Source of the DNA: Pseudomonas serboccidentalis
GTDB taxonomy: Bacteria > Pseudomonadota > Gammaproteobacteria > Pseudomonadales > Pseudomonadaceae
Direction: 5' to 3'
Length of the DNA stretch: 64,000 nucleotides
NCBI RefSeq assembly: GCF_028830055.1
Contig: NZ_CP101655.1
Coordinates: 954,132 to 1,018,131, forward strand
This document shows, one piece after another, positions 7,615 to 16,150 of the stretch. Within the stretch, counting starts at the first letter, position 1. Every line of letters starts with the position of its first letter. The notes beneath the pieces are model-generated. The model was not told the origin of the DNA, made no database searches, and saw only the letters and a program-made list of their open reading frames with translations. Position numbers and translations under genes: made by a program.

Positions 7615-9563
7615 CAGTGGGCCTCCGCAGGTTCACGTTTGGCCGGGGTAGTCGGCTTGCTTGGTGCGGCGTCTTCGAGCAACGCATCGGCCACCAGTTC
7701 GGCGATGTCCTTGATCAGCGGACGCGGTTCGACCACGCCTTCGAGCATCGCCGTGCACTGTGGGCAACCTACGGCCACCAGTTCGGCACCGGTCTCGCGA
7801 ATGTCTTCCATGCGCATGTCGGGAATCCGCTGCTTGCCCGGAATGTCAGTGATCGGCGCGCCGCCACCGCCGCCGCAGCAGCGAGAACGGAAGCCGGAAC
7901 GTTGCATCTCTTTGACCTCGATACCGAGGGCGCGCAGCACTTCACGCGGCGCCTCGTACTCGCCGTTGTAACGGCCGAGGTAGCACGGGTCGTGATAGGT
8001 CACGCTGTTGCCTTTGTGCTGACCGAGGTTCAGCGCGCCGGCCTGAATGATCTCCGCCATGTAGGTGCTGTGGTGCTGCACCAGGTAATCACCGTCGAAG
8101 GCGCCGTACTCGTTTTTCAGCACATGGAAGCTGTGCGGATCGCAGGTGACGATGCGGTTGAAGCTGTATTTGGCCAGGGTCTGGATATTGCGTTTGGCGA
8201 GTAACTGGAAGGTCGCTTCGTCACCGAGACGACGGGCCACATCGCCACTGTCGCGCTCTTCCAGGCCGAGCACGGCGAAGTCGATTTTCGCGGCTTTCAG
8301 CACTTTGACGAAGGCGCGCAAGGTGCGCTGGTTGCGCATGTCGAAGGCGCCGTCGCCGACCCAGAACAGTACGTCGGTAGATTTCTTCTCGCTGAGCAGA
8401 TTGAGGTTCAGATCCGCCGCCCAGTTCATCCGCCCGCCCGGAGCGAAACCGCCAGGGTTGTCGGTGGCGATCAGGTTTTCCAGAACCTCGGCGCCCTTGT
8501 TCGGGGTCGCGCCTTTTTCCAGAGTCAGATGGCGGCGCATGTCGACGATGGCGTCGACGTGCTCGATCATCATCGGGCACTCCTCGACGCAGGCGCGGCA
8601 GGTGGTGCATGACCAGAGGGTCTCGGCATCGACCAGACCGTTGACGATCGGCTGATGCGGATTACCGCTGTGTTCGCCCACAGGTTTGCCCGGATACGGG
8701 CTGCCAGCGAACTTCGCGTCAGTGCCGCCAGCCAGGCCGACGACCATGTCCTGAATCAGTTTCTTCGGGTTCAGCGGCTGGCCGGCAGCGAAGGCCGGGC
8801 AAGCGGCTTCGCACTTGCCGCACTGCACGCAGGCGTCAAAACCGAGCAGTTGGTTCCAGGTGAAATCCTTGGGTTTTTCCACGCCCAATGGCGCGCTCGG
8901 ATCATTCAGATCCAGCGGTTTCAAACCGGTGGAACGGCCGCCGCCAAAGCGCTCGGCGCGACGGTGCCACGCCAGATGCAGGGCACCGGCGAAGGCGTGC
9001 TTCATCGGCCCGCCCCAGGTCATGCCGAAGAACAGTTCCGACACGCCCCACAGCACGCCGATCCCGAGAATCGCTGCGAGCAACCAGCCGCCGAAGTTCT
9101 CCGGGAGAATTCCGGCCACCGGCAGCGTCACCAGAAAGAACGAGGCGGAAAACGCCAGCAGGCTTTTCGGCAGGCGCATCCACGGGCCTTTCGACAGCCG
9201 TGCCGGCGGGTTGAGCCGGCGCCGGTAAACGAAGATCGCACCGACGAACATCACCGCCGTCATCAGCAGCAGCGCATAACCGAGGATGCGGTTATGCAGG
9301 CCGAAACCGTGCACCAGAATCGCCAGCACGATTGACGCCACCGCACCGCCCGCCGTGGCGACGTGGGTGTTGGCGATGTATTTGTCCCGCGCCACCACGT
9401 GGTGCAAGTCGACCATGTAGCGCTTGGGCATGGCGAACAGGCCGCCGATCAGGTCGACCTTCGAGGCCCGGCCCCGACGCCACATGGCCACCCGTCGCAA
9501 CGCGCCCAGCACCGCAAGGCCCAGGGCTGCGAACAACAGGATTGGAAGAAGGGTGTTCAACAT
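7614..9563 (-). CDS. dgcB: Dimethylglycine demethylation protein DgcB, membrane iron-sulfur protein
   Basis: Partner of DgcA in converting dimethylglycine to sarcosine. The 649 residues begin with several membrane segments (roughly 4-20, 75-95, 98-115, 140-160 and 165-185). Two [4Fe-4S] motifs follow: CVQCGKCEAACP with cysteines 245, 248, 251 and 255, and CTTCRACVEECP with 319, 322, 325 and 329. The C-terminal half has CCG-type cysteine-rich domains (YHDPCYLGRYNG; RCCGGGGG), as in heterodisulfide reductase-like and glycolate oxidase GlcF proteins. The ATG at 9563 was chosen because GGGAG lies 8 bp upstream and a membrane anchor follows directly. A REP doublet separates it from dgcA. Confidence 0.94.
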   Translation of the reverse strand: MLNTLLPILLFAALGLAVLGALRRVAMWRRGRASKVDLIGGLFAMPKRYMVDLHHVVARDKYIANTHVATAGGAVASIVLAILVHGFGLHNRILGYALLLMTAVMFVGAIFVYRRRLNPPARLSKGPWMRLPKSLLAFSASFFLVTLPVAGILPENFGGWLLAAILGIGVLWGVSELFFGMTWGGPMKHAFAGALHLAWHRRAERFGGGRSTGLKPLDLNDPSAPLGVEKPKDFTWNQLLGFDACVQCGKCEAACPAFAAGQPLNPKKLIQDMVVGLAGGTDAKFAGSPYPGKPVGEHSGNPHQPIVNGLVDAETLWSCTTCRACVEECPMMIEHVDAIVDMRRHLTLEKGATPNKGAEVLENLIATDNPGGFAPGGRMNWAADLNLNLLSEKKSTDVLFWVGDGAFDMRNQRTLRAFVKVLKAAKIDFAVLGLEERDSGDVARRLGDEATFQLLAKRNIQTLAKYSFNRIVTCDPHSFHVLKNEYGAFDGDYLVQHHSTYMAEIIQAGALNLGQHKGNSVTYHDPCYLGRYNGEYEAPREVLRALGIEVKEMQRSGFRSRCCGGGGGAPITDIPGKQRIPDMRMEDIRETGAELVAVGCPQCTAMLEGVVEPRPLIKDIAELVADALLEDAAPSKPTTPAKREPAEAH

Positions 9564-9607
9564 AGGTGAAGCTCCCACCAGTACAGCCTGGAGAAACACG
9601 GTCTAGG

Positions 9608-9692
9608 TGTAGGAGCTGCCGAAGGCTGCGATCTTTTGATCTTGCTTTGAACAACAAAAGTCAAAAGATCGCAGCCTTCGGCAGCTCCTACA
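9608..9692. repeat. REP doublet, family 2, inside the dgc operon
   Basis: Near-perfect arms GTAGGAGCTGCCGAAGGCTG and complement with a GATCTTTTGA core. It lies between dgcA and dgcB, which are transcribed in the same direction, so it may set unequal mRNA levels. Confidence 0.92.
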
Positions 9693-9709
9693 GGGTCATG
9701 TGCAAGTCC

Positions 9710-11770
9710 TTAGAAATCCTTGCAGAGGCGCAGGGCGTCGTAGATGGCCGCGTGGGTATTACGCTGCGCCACGCAGTCGCCGATGCGGAACAGCAAGTAG
9801 CCGTCGCCGGTGGTGCTCAGCGAAGGCTGCGGCTTGATCGCGAACAAGGCGTCAATGTCGATCTGGCCCTTGTTACGCGAACCGTCCTTTAGCCCGTAAT
9901 ACAGCTCCTCGTCCGGACGCACGCCGTTTTCCACCACCACCTGATCGACCACCCGCTCCTCTTTCGCGCCGGTGTATTCGTTCTCCAGCACCGCCACCAG
10001 CTTGTCGCCTTCGCGGTAGACCTTCTCCAGCATCATGTCGCCGGTCATGATCACTTCTTTCGGGTACATGCTGCGGTAATAGGTCGGGAACGACGTACCG
10101 CCGATGGCCACGCCCGGCTTGATGTCGTCGGTGACGATCTCGACCTGGCTGCCCTTGTCGGCGAGGAAGTCGGCGACCGACATCCCGGTGAATTCGCAGA
10201 TGGTGTCGTAGACCAGCACGTTTTTGCCCGGCGCGACCTTGCCGTCGAGCACGTCCCAGCTGCTGACCACCAGCCCTTCGGCGGCGCCCCAGTGTTCGTT
10301 CTGCTCGAGGAACGGATGACCGCCCACCGCCAGCACGACCACATCCGGACGCAGATCGAGGATGGTCGCCGCATCCGCAGCAGTGCCCAGACGCAGGTCG
10401 ACTTTCAGCCGCGCCAACTCCAGCTGGAACCAGCGGGTGATACCGGCGATCTGGTCACGTTGCGGCGCTTTCGATGCGGTAGTGATCTGCCCGCCGATGA
10501 ATTCTTTCTTCTCGAACAGGGTCACGTCGTGGCCACGCTCGGCGGCAACGCGTGCGGCTTCCATCCCGGCCGGGCCGGCACCGACTACCACGACTTTGCG
10601 TTTCGGCCCGGTGGATTTCTCGATGATGTGCGGCACGCCCATGTATTCACGGGAGGTCGCGGCGTTCTGGATGCACAGCACATCCAGCCCTTGGTACTGA
10701 CGGTCGATGCAGTAGTTGGCACCGACGCACTGCTTGATCTGGTCGACCTGGCCCATCTTGATCTTGGCGATCAGGTGCGGGTCGGCGATGTGCGCGCGGG
10801 TCATGCCGACCATGTCAACGTAACCGCCTTCGAGGATGCGCGTGGCCTGGTTCGGGTCCTTGATGTTCTGCGCGTGCAGCACCGGCGCTTTCACCACTTC
10901 CTTGATCCCGGCCGCCAGGTGCAGGAACGGCTCCGGTGGATAACTCATGTTGGGGATAACGTTGGCCAGGGTGTTGTGGGTGTCGCAGCCCGAGCCGACC
11001 ACGCCGATAAAGTCGATCATGCCGGTGTCATCGTAGTACTTGGCGATCTGCTTCATGTCCTCGTGGGACAAGCCGTCCGGGTGGAATTCATCACCGCACA
11101 GACGGATGCCGACGCAGAAATCGTCGCCGACTTCCTTGCGCACAGCCTTGAGTACTTCGAGGCCAAAACGCATGCGGTTTTCGAAGCTGCCGCCCCACTC
11201 GTCGGTACGCTTGTTGACGCGCGGGCTCCAGAACTGGTCGATCATGTGCTGGTGCACGGCGGACAGTTCGACACCGTCCAGACCACCGGCCTTGGCCCGT
11301 GCAGCGGCGGTGGCATAGTTGCCGATGACGCGCCAGATTTCTTCCGGCTCGATAGTCTTGCAGGTCGCGCGGTGCACCGGTTCACGGATGCCCGACGGCG
11401 ACAGCAGGGTCGGCCAGTGCTCGCCGTCCCAGCGCGAGCGACGGCCCATGTGGGTAATCTGGATCATGATCTTGGCGCCATGCTTGTGCATGGCGTCGGC
11501 CAGATTCTGGAAGTGCGGAATGATCCGGTCATCCGCCAGGTTCACCGATTTCCACCAGCCTTGCGGGCTGTCGATGGCCACACTGGAAGAACCGCCGCAG
11601 ATCGCCAGGCCGATGCCGCCCTTGGCTTTCTCTTCGTAGTATTTGACGTAACGGTCGGTGGTCATGCCGCCGTCAGTCGCGTAGACCTCGGCGTGCGCGG
11701 TGCTGAGCACGCGATTGCGGATGGTCAGTTTGCCGATCTGGATCGGCTGGAACATTGCTTCGAAAGCCAT
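9710..11770 (-). CDS. dgcA: Dimethylglycine demethylation protein DgcA
   Basis: Flavoenzyme that oxidatively demethylates dimethylglycine to sarcosine. At 686 residues it has the architecture of trimethylamine dehydrogenase and 2,4-dienoyl-CoA reductase: an N-terminal old-yellow-enzyme TIM barrel (FQPIQIGKLTIRNRV; ITHMGRR), then a [4Fe-4S] cysteine set (CVGANYC and DVLC), then FAD- and NAD-binding halves (VVVVGAGPAGMEAARVAAERG near 390-410). The start has GAGGA upstream and follows the DUF5943 gene by only 15 bp. Demethylation genetics are established for the P. aeruginosa homologue; cofactor details here rest on family motifs. Confidence 0.95.
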   Translation of the reverse strand: MAFEAMFQPIQIGKLTIRNRVLSTAHAEVYATDGGMTTDRYVKYYEEKAKGGIGLAICGGSSSVAIDSPQGWWKSVNLADDRIIPHFQNLADAMHKHGAKIMIQITHMGRRSRWDGEHWPTLLSPSGIREPVHRATCKTIEPEEIWRVIGNYATAAARAKAGGLDGVELSAVHQHMIDQFWSPRVNKRTDEWGGSFENRMRFGLEVLKAVRKEVGDDFCVGIRLCGDEFHPDGLSHEDMKQIAKYYDDTGMIDFIGVVGSGCDTHNTLANVIPNMSYPPEPFLHLAAGIKEVVKAPVLHAQNIKDPNQATRILEGGYVDMVGMTRAHIADPHLIAKIKMGQVDQIKQCVGANYCIDRQYQGLDVLCIQNAATSREYMGVPHIIEKSTGPKRKVVVVGAGPAGMEAARVAAERGHDVTLFEKKEFIGGQITTASKAPQRDQIAGITRWFQLELARLKVDLRLGTAADAATILDLRPDVVVLAVGGHPFLEQNEHWGAAEGLVVSSWDVLDGKVAPGKNVLVYDTICEFTGMSVADFLADKGSQVEIVTDDIKPGVAIGGTSFPTYYRSMYPKEVIMTGDMMLEKVYREGDKLVAVLENEYTGAKEERVVDQVVVENGVRPDEELYYGLKDGSRNKGQIDIDALFAIKPQPSLSTTGDGYLLFRIGDCVAQRNTHAAIYDALRLCKDF

Positions 11771-11785
11771 GGCGCGGTCCTCGAC

Positions 11786-12316
11786 TTACAACGGCTTGAC
11801 GATGAACAGGCCGTCGTCGTGGCCCTCTTCGGAACCACCGTAGACCTGCTCGGCCACGGTGCGGATCTGGCTGCCGCGTGCGGCGAGGATCTGATCCATG
11901 GCGCCGGCAAACCAGCCGGTGAACATGTAGTCGACCTTGCGCCCGACCTTGCCGTAGACGTAGACGAACGCCGAGTGTTCGAGCTTGACGCTGGCGGTGC
12001 CTTTGTCGAGGTCGATGTCCTGAATCTTGAACAGGCCCCAGCCGCGTTGCGACAGGCGCTTCATGTAATGCTCGAACACTGCAACGCCTTCCAAGCCGTG
12101 GCATTCGGCTTCTTTTTCACACCAGTGCCAGGCGGACTTGTAGCCGGCCTTGTAGAGGATTTCGGCGTAGGCGTCGGCGCCCAGCACTTCCTCGATGCCC
12201 ATGTGGTTGTTGACGAAGAAATGCCGCGGTACGTACAGCATCGGCAGGGCGTCGGAGGTCCAGACACCGGTTTCGCTGTCGACTTCGATTGGCAATTGCG
12301 GGGCGATCTTGGCCAT
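11786..12316 (-). CDS. DUF5943-type protein of the dgc operon, V4R-like fold suspected
   Basis: A 176-residue soluble protein of unknown function, always found next to dgcA in pseudomonads. Visible features are an N-terminal APQLPIEVDSETGVW segment, a central CEKEAECHG with closely spaced Cys/His residues, and a C-terminal FTGWFAGAMDQI motif like that of 4-vinyl-reductase (V4R) domains. V4R proteins bind small hydrophobic ligands or metals, so a ligand-handling or chaperone role is possible but unproven. It lies between the dipeptidase and dgcA in one transcription unit. Confidence 0.8.
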   Translation of the reverse strand: MAKIAPQLPIEVDSETGVWTSDALPMLYVPRHFFVNNHMGIEEVLGADAYAEILYKAGYKSAWHWCEKEAECHGLEGVAVFEHYMKRLSQRGWGLFKIQDIDLDKGTASVKLEHSAFVYVYGKVGRKVDYMFTGWFAGAMDQILAARGSQIRTVAEQVYGGSEEGHDDGLFIVKPL

Positions 12317-12391
12317 GGAAACTTAACTCCAGAAAATTCGGTTTGTTGCCCCCGGCACGGACGGCCGGGGGAAAGGATTCAGAGAAGCGGC

Positions 12392-13369
12392 TTACTCGCC
12401 CCAAACGTCCTTGAGAACGTTCACCCAGTTTTCACCCATGATCTTGCGTACCACGCGCTCGGAGTGGCCGCGCTTGAGCAGGGTTTCGGTCAGGTTCGGG
12501 AACTCGCCGACGGTGCGGATGCCCAGCGGGTTGATGATCTTGCCGAAGCTGGTCAGACGACGGGCGTAGCCCTTGTCGTGGGTCAGGTATTCGAAGAAGT
12601 CCTGACCGTGACCCTGGGTGAAGTCGGTGCCGATGCCGATGGCGTCTTCGCCGACGATGTTCATGGTGTATTCGATGGCTTCGGCGTAGTCGTCGATGGT
12701 CGAATCGATGCCCTTGGCGAGGAACGGCGCGAACATGGTCACGCCGACGAAACCGCCGTGATCGGCAATGAACTTCAGCTCTTCATCGGACTTGTTGCGT
12801 GGGTGCTCTTTCAGACCCGACGGCAGGCAGTGGGAATAGCAGACCGGTTTTTTCGATTCGAGGATGACTTCTTCGGAAGTCTTGGAACCGACGTGGGACA
12901 GGTCGCACATGACGCCGACGCGGTTCATCTCGGCGACGATTTCGCGACCGAAGCCCGACAGGCCGCCGTCACGCTCGTAGCAACCGGTGCCAACCAGGTT
13001 CTGGGTGTTGTAGCACATCTGCACGATGCCGACGCCGAGCTGCTTGAACACCTCGACATAGCCGATCTGGTCTTCGAACGCATGGGCGTTCTGGAAGCCG
13101 AAGAGGATGCCGGTCTTGCCCTGCTCCTTGGCGCGACGGATGTCGGCAGTGGTGCGCACCGGCATCACCAGGTCGCTGTTTTCGCGGATCAGCTTCTGGC
13201 TGGCGGCAATATTGTTCACGGTCGCCTGAAAACCTTCCCACACCGACACAGTGCAGTTGGCTGCCGTCAGACCGCCCTTGCGCATGTCTTCGAACAGCTC
13301 GCGGTTCCATTTGGCAATGATCAGACCGTCGATAACGATGCTGTCGGCGTGTAATTCGGCTGGGCTCAT
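12392..13369 (-). CDS. M19-family (renal dipeptidase-like) dipeptidase
   Basis: A zinc-dependent amidohydrolase-fold peptidase of 325 residues. Family features are MCDLSHVGSKTSEEV (metal His) near 175, CYSHCLPSG (metal His) near 200, and IGIGTDFTQGHGQDFFEY near 250. The N-terminal metal motif is reduced: ADSIVIDGLIIAKWN lacks the usual HxD and reads DGLI. The start at 13369 has GGGGACG upstream; the open frame continuing 5' is non-coding. It heads the dgc/etf operon and so probably follows a GbdR promoter upstream. No signal peptide is seen, so it is likely cytoplasmic. It may act on an N-methylated or betaine-derived dipeptide, but the substrate is unknown. Confidence 0.88.
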   Translation of the reverse strand: MSPAELHADSIVIDGLIIAKWNRELFEDMRKGGLTAANCTVSVWEGFQATVNNIAASQKLIRENSDLVMPVRTTADIRRAKEQGKTGILFGFQNAHAFEDQIGYVEVFKQLGVGIVQMCYNTQNLVGTGCYERDGGLSGFGREIVAEMNRVGVMCDLSHVGSKTSEEVILESKKPVCYSHCLPSGLKEHPRNKSDEELKFIADHGGFVGVTMFAPFLAKGIDSTIDDYAEAIEYTMNIVGEDAIGIGTDFTQGHGQDFFEYLTHDKGYARRLTSFGKIINPLGIRTVGEFPNLTETLLKRGHSERVVRKIMGENWVNVLKDVWGE

Positions 13370-13603
13370 CAGGCGTCCCCTTATTGGCGATTCATGCGCC
13401 GAATCGTCTGCCGGCGCTTTGGGGCCAGCATATGCCTCGGTGCCGGGGCGACCGGGTGCAAAAACGACAGGGGAATTGCCGAAAGCGTCAATCCGCGACA
13501 AAGGGTCACCAGGCGACCCGACCGGCCACCTGTTCAAGCCCGCAAGCTTGAGCCAGAATCTCCCGCATCTTGGATACACCACTGGATTAGAGCGGCGACA
13601 ACC

Positions 13604-14005
13604 ATGAAATCGATCTTCCTGGCCCTGGCACTGATTGCGACCGGCGTACACGCCGCCGAAGACACCGACAACAACCCCTGCGACGCGGTGGAAAACGACG
13701 TCCAGACCCTGGAATGCTCAACCTACAGCCGCACCACCGCCGAAGACCTGCTCAAGGACAACTACGCCAGCCTCAACGAGCGCATGCAGGCCACCTACGG
13801 CAAAAACGCGACGCAACTGGCCGACATCACCGCCAAGCTGAAGACTGCCCAGCAGCAGTGGCTGAAGACGCGGGATGCCGATTGCGCGGTGGAAGCATTT
13901 CCGGCGACGACGGGAAGCAAGGCCTTTACGATTGCGCAGAATGATTGCGTGGCGCGGATGAGTGATGAACGGTCGGAGTTTTTGGAGTCGATTGGGCAGG
14001 AGTGA
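13604..14005 (+). CDS. Secreted LprI-like (DUF1311) protein, lysozyme-inhibitor family
   Basis: A 133-residue protein with a signal peptide (MKSIFLALALIATGVHAAE, cleavage after HAA) and a mature part with four cysteines (NPCDAV, TLECST, DADCAV, QNDCVA). The pattern Y-x-x-LN near residue 53, QQxWLKTRDADC, and a C-terminal CVARMSDERSEFL match the LprI N-terminal domain family. Some members inhibit lysozyme; for Pseudomonas proteins of this type this is not established. It is divergent from the dgc operon and shares its promoter region (13370-13603). Confidence 0.85.
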   Translation: MKSIFLALALIATGVHAAEDTDNNPCDAVENDVQTLECSTYSRTTAEDLLKDNYASLNERMQATYGKNATQLADITAKLKTAQQQWLKTRDADCAVEAFPATTGSKAFTIAQNDCVARMSDERSEFLESIGQE

Positions 14006-14056
14006 TTCTGGAAGTTCGGCAACATGCCGACAAACGTTGTTGATTGGCCGATTGGG

Positions 14057-14100
14057 AAATATAAGTAAAGATTCGAATATCTTATGAAAGACTTATATTT
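14057..14100. promoter_or_regulatory. Palindromic operator/promoter of the XRE-type gene
   Basis: AT-rich DNA with perfect 10-bp inverted arms AAATATAAGT (14057-14066) and ACTTATATTT (14091-14100), plus a separate 8-bp palindrome ATTCGAAT at 14071-14078. The right arm includes a TATATT that could be a -10 box, only 8 bp from the ATG. Layout suggests autoregulation by the encoded HTH protein. Confidence 0.5.
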
Positions 14101-14108
14101 CCAGCGCC

Positions 14109-14432
14109 ATGAATCAATCTGCCGACATCCAAATCATCAACGATGCCGAGGGCAATCCCGCCTTCGTAGTCATTCCCTATGCGCAATACGTCGCACAGAA
14201 AATGCAGCCCGACCTGATCCCGCATGAGGTGGTCAGTCGAATGGTCGACGGGGCGACACCGATCCGTGCCTGGCGCGAACACCTGAACCTGACTCAGGAA
14301 GAAGTGGCGAAACGTCTGGGAATTTCCCAGCCGGCGTTCGCTCAACAAGAAACGGTAGCGAAGCCACGCAAGGCAACCCGCGAGAAAATTGCAGCAGCAT
14401 TCGGCATCACGCCCACTCAACTTGAGTTGTAG
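14109..14432 (+). CDS. Small XRE-family HTH protein with antitoxin-like N-terminus
   Basis: A 107-residue protein. Residues 1-30 (DIQIINDAEGNPAFVVIPYAQY) resemble the N-terminus of Phd/YefM-like antitoxins. Residues 50-105 form a Cro/C1-type helix-turn-helix (RAWREHLNLTQEEVAKRLGISQPAFAQQE) ending ITPTQLEL. There is no toxin-like gene beside it; the next gene is DUF3010. It could be an orphan antitoxin or a free-standing regulator. No Shine-Dalgarno sequence is visible and a strong inverted repeat lies just upstream. Its promoter is clearly more AT-rich than the surroundings. Confidence 0.82.
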   Translation: MNQSADIQIINDAEGNPAFVVIPYAQYVAQKMQPDLIPHEVVSRMVDGATPIRAWREHLNLTQEEVAKRLGISQPAFAQQETVAKPRKATREKIAAAFGITPTQLEL

Positions 14433-14460
14433 GCTGCCCTCTTCATTCAAAGGAATTCCC

Positions 14461-14877
14461 ATGAACATCTGCGGCATTGAAATCAAAGGCAGCGAAGCGA
14501 TCATCGCCGTGGCCTCCCTTGACGGGGCAACGCTGAGCCATGTGGCGCTCAACACCAAGAAAATCGCCCTCGACGATGACGACGAGGCAGCCAACGTCAA
14601 ACGCTTCGCGGCGCAGGTCGCTTCGTTTGTGCGCGAGCATTCGATTGACCGGATTGCGATCAAGAAGCGCAGCAAGAAGGGTGAGTTTGCCGGTGGGCCG
14701 ACGACGTTCAAGATCGAGGGGGTGTTTCAGTTGCTGGAGGGCTGTGAGGTGACGCTGTTGTCGCCGCAGACTATCAATGCGCAGGCAAAGAAGCATAATT
14801 TCGAGCTGCCGGGGACGCTGAACAAGTATCAGCATGAGGCTTACAAGGCGGCCTGTTCGGCGTTGCTGAAGAAGTAA
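14461..14877 (+). CDS. DUF3010 family protein
   Basis: A 138-residue protein of unknown function, widespread in gammaproteobacteria. The N-terminus MNICGIEIKGSEAIIAVASL looks like the first strand pair of a RuvC/RNase H-like (actin-like) fold, and the middle SIDRIAIKKRSKKGEFAGG has a basic cluster. The start at 14461 follows AAAGGAATTCCC; the longer open frame overlaps the end of the HTH gene. It lies 28 bp after that gene and could be co-transcribed. Wobble positions late in the gene use fewer C than its neighbours. Confidence 0.82.
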   Translation: MNICGIEIKGSEAIIAVASLDGATLSHVALNTKKIALDDDDEAANVKRFAAQVASFVREHSIDRIAIKKRSKKGEFAGGPTTFKIEGVFQLLEGCEVTLLSPQTINAQAKKHNFELPGTLNKYQHEAYKAACSALLKK

Positions 14878-14888
14878 CAGGATCAAAC

Positions 14889-14978
14889 TGTAGGAGTGAG
14901 CCTGCTCGCGATGACGGAGTGCCAGTCGACATCATTGCTGTCTGATTGACCGCTATCGCGAGCAGGCTCACTCCTACA
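14889..14978. repeat. REP doublet, family 3
   Basis: Arms GTAGGAGTGAGCCTGCTCGC and exact complement around a 40-bp centre. Located between the convergent DUF3010 and cdhR genes. Confidence 0.92.
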
Positions 14979-14998
14979 GGGGGTTTGTGTGCATTCAT

Positions 14999-15943
14999 TC
15001 AGGCTTGCGCAGTACGCCGGTCTTCACGGGGGCAGCGCGTAAAGCGTGCGCGGTAGCTACGGGTGAAATACGAAGGTGATTCAAAGCCGCAGGCGATGCT
15101 GACTTCAAGCACGCTCATATCCGTCTGGCGCAATAACTGCCGCGCCTTCTCCAGCCTCAAACGCAGATAGAAATTGCTCGGTGTATCGTTCAGATGCAAG
15201 CGGAACAAGCGCTCCAGCTGCCGCCGTGTCACCTTGATCGATTCCGCCAGTTGCAGCGTGGTCAGCGGTGGCTCGCTGTGTTGTTCCATCTCACCAATCA
15301 CCTGGACCAGCTTCTTGTTGCTGATGCCATAGCGCGTGGCGACTTCCATGCGCTGGTGGTCCTTGCGCGGGCGGATCCGCCCCAATACAAACTGCTCGCT
15401 GACCTGAATCGCCAGTTGCGGGCCGTGGGCCTGGGCGATCAGATCGAGCATCAAATCGATGGACGCGGTGCCGCCCGCCGAGGTGATGCGCCGGCGGTCG
15501 ATCTCGAACAGTTCCTGGGTCACGCTGAGCTGTGGATAAGATTCCTTGAACGCATCGATGGCTTCCCAGTGCAGGGTCAGGCGATGACCGTCGAGCAGGC
15601 CCGCTTCAGCGAGAACGAAGCTGCCGGTGTCGATGGCGCCGAGGGTCACGCCTTCGTTGTCCAGCCGCCGCAGCCAGTGCTCAAGGGTTGGCGTGACGAA
15701 CTTCAGTGGTTCGAACCCCGCCACCACCAACAAGGTCGCGCCTTTCTTCAACGGCTCCAGCGCCGCGTCGGCGTTGACCGACATGCCATTGCTCGCCAGC
15801 ACCGCCCCGCCATCGGCGCTGAGCACATGCCAGCGGTACAACTCGCCACGAAAGCGGTTGGCCACACGCAGCGGTTCGATCGCAGAGATGAAACCGATGG
15901 CGGAGAACCCCGGCATCAGCAGAAAGTAGAAATCCTGGGACAT
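14999..15943 (-). CDS. cdhR: GlxA/AraC-family regulator CdhR, activator of carnitine catabolism
   Basis: Activator of the carnitine operon in pseudomonads, divergently transcribed from caiX here. The 314 residues have an N-terminal DJ-1/PfpI-like (class I glutamine amidotransferase-like) ligand domain (residues 1-190) with GAIDTGSFVLAEAGLLDG, and a C-terminal double HTH AraC domain with LQLAESIKVTRRQLERLF and VSIACGFESPSYFTRSYRARF. The position normally occupied by Cys in the PfpI elbow is Thr here (DTGS), so it is a sensor and not an enzyme. The 207-bp gap to caiX should contain its binding site. Confidence 0.92.
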   Translation of the reverse strand: MSQDFYFLLMPGFSAIGFISAIEPLRVANRFRGELYRWHVLSADGGAVLASNGMSVNADAALEPLKKGATLLVVAGFEPLKFVTPTLEHWLRRLDNEGVTLGAIDTGSFVLAEAGLLDGHRLTLHWEAIDAFKESYPQLSVTQELFEIDRRRITSAGGTASIDLMLDLIAQAHGPQLAIQVSEQFVLGRIRPRKDHQRMEVATRYGISNKKLVQVIGEMEQHSEPPLTTLQLAESIKVTRRQLERLFRLHLNDTPSNFYLRLRLEKARQLLRQTDMSVLEVSIACGFESPSYFTRSYRARFTRCPREDRRTAQA

Positions 15944-16150
15944 GGGCGCACTCGATTCGCGGGTAACGAGAGGGAGGGGAGCGTGGATCGTTGATACGCC
16001 GATTGTCGTCAGCGTTCAAGCGCACAGGTCGCTACAGTGCAAGAGCCAGTCGCCGCAGTGCGCTTTCACGGGGGCATTGCTGCGTAACTTGGCATCACCG
16101 GCGCATCAGACGCCGGGAACCACAATAAACGACCTGCCGAGGAACCCGAC

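Noticed and set aside
10292..13354. A 1020-codon plus-strand open frame
   Set aside because: It lies antisense to dgcA, the DUF5943 gene and the dipeptidase, has the His/Val/Gly-rich composition of a shadow frame, and crosses gene boundaries.
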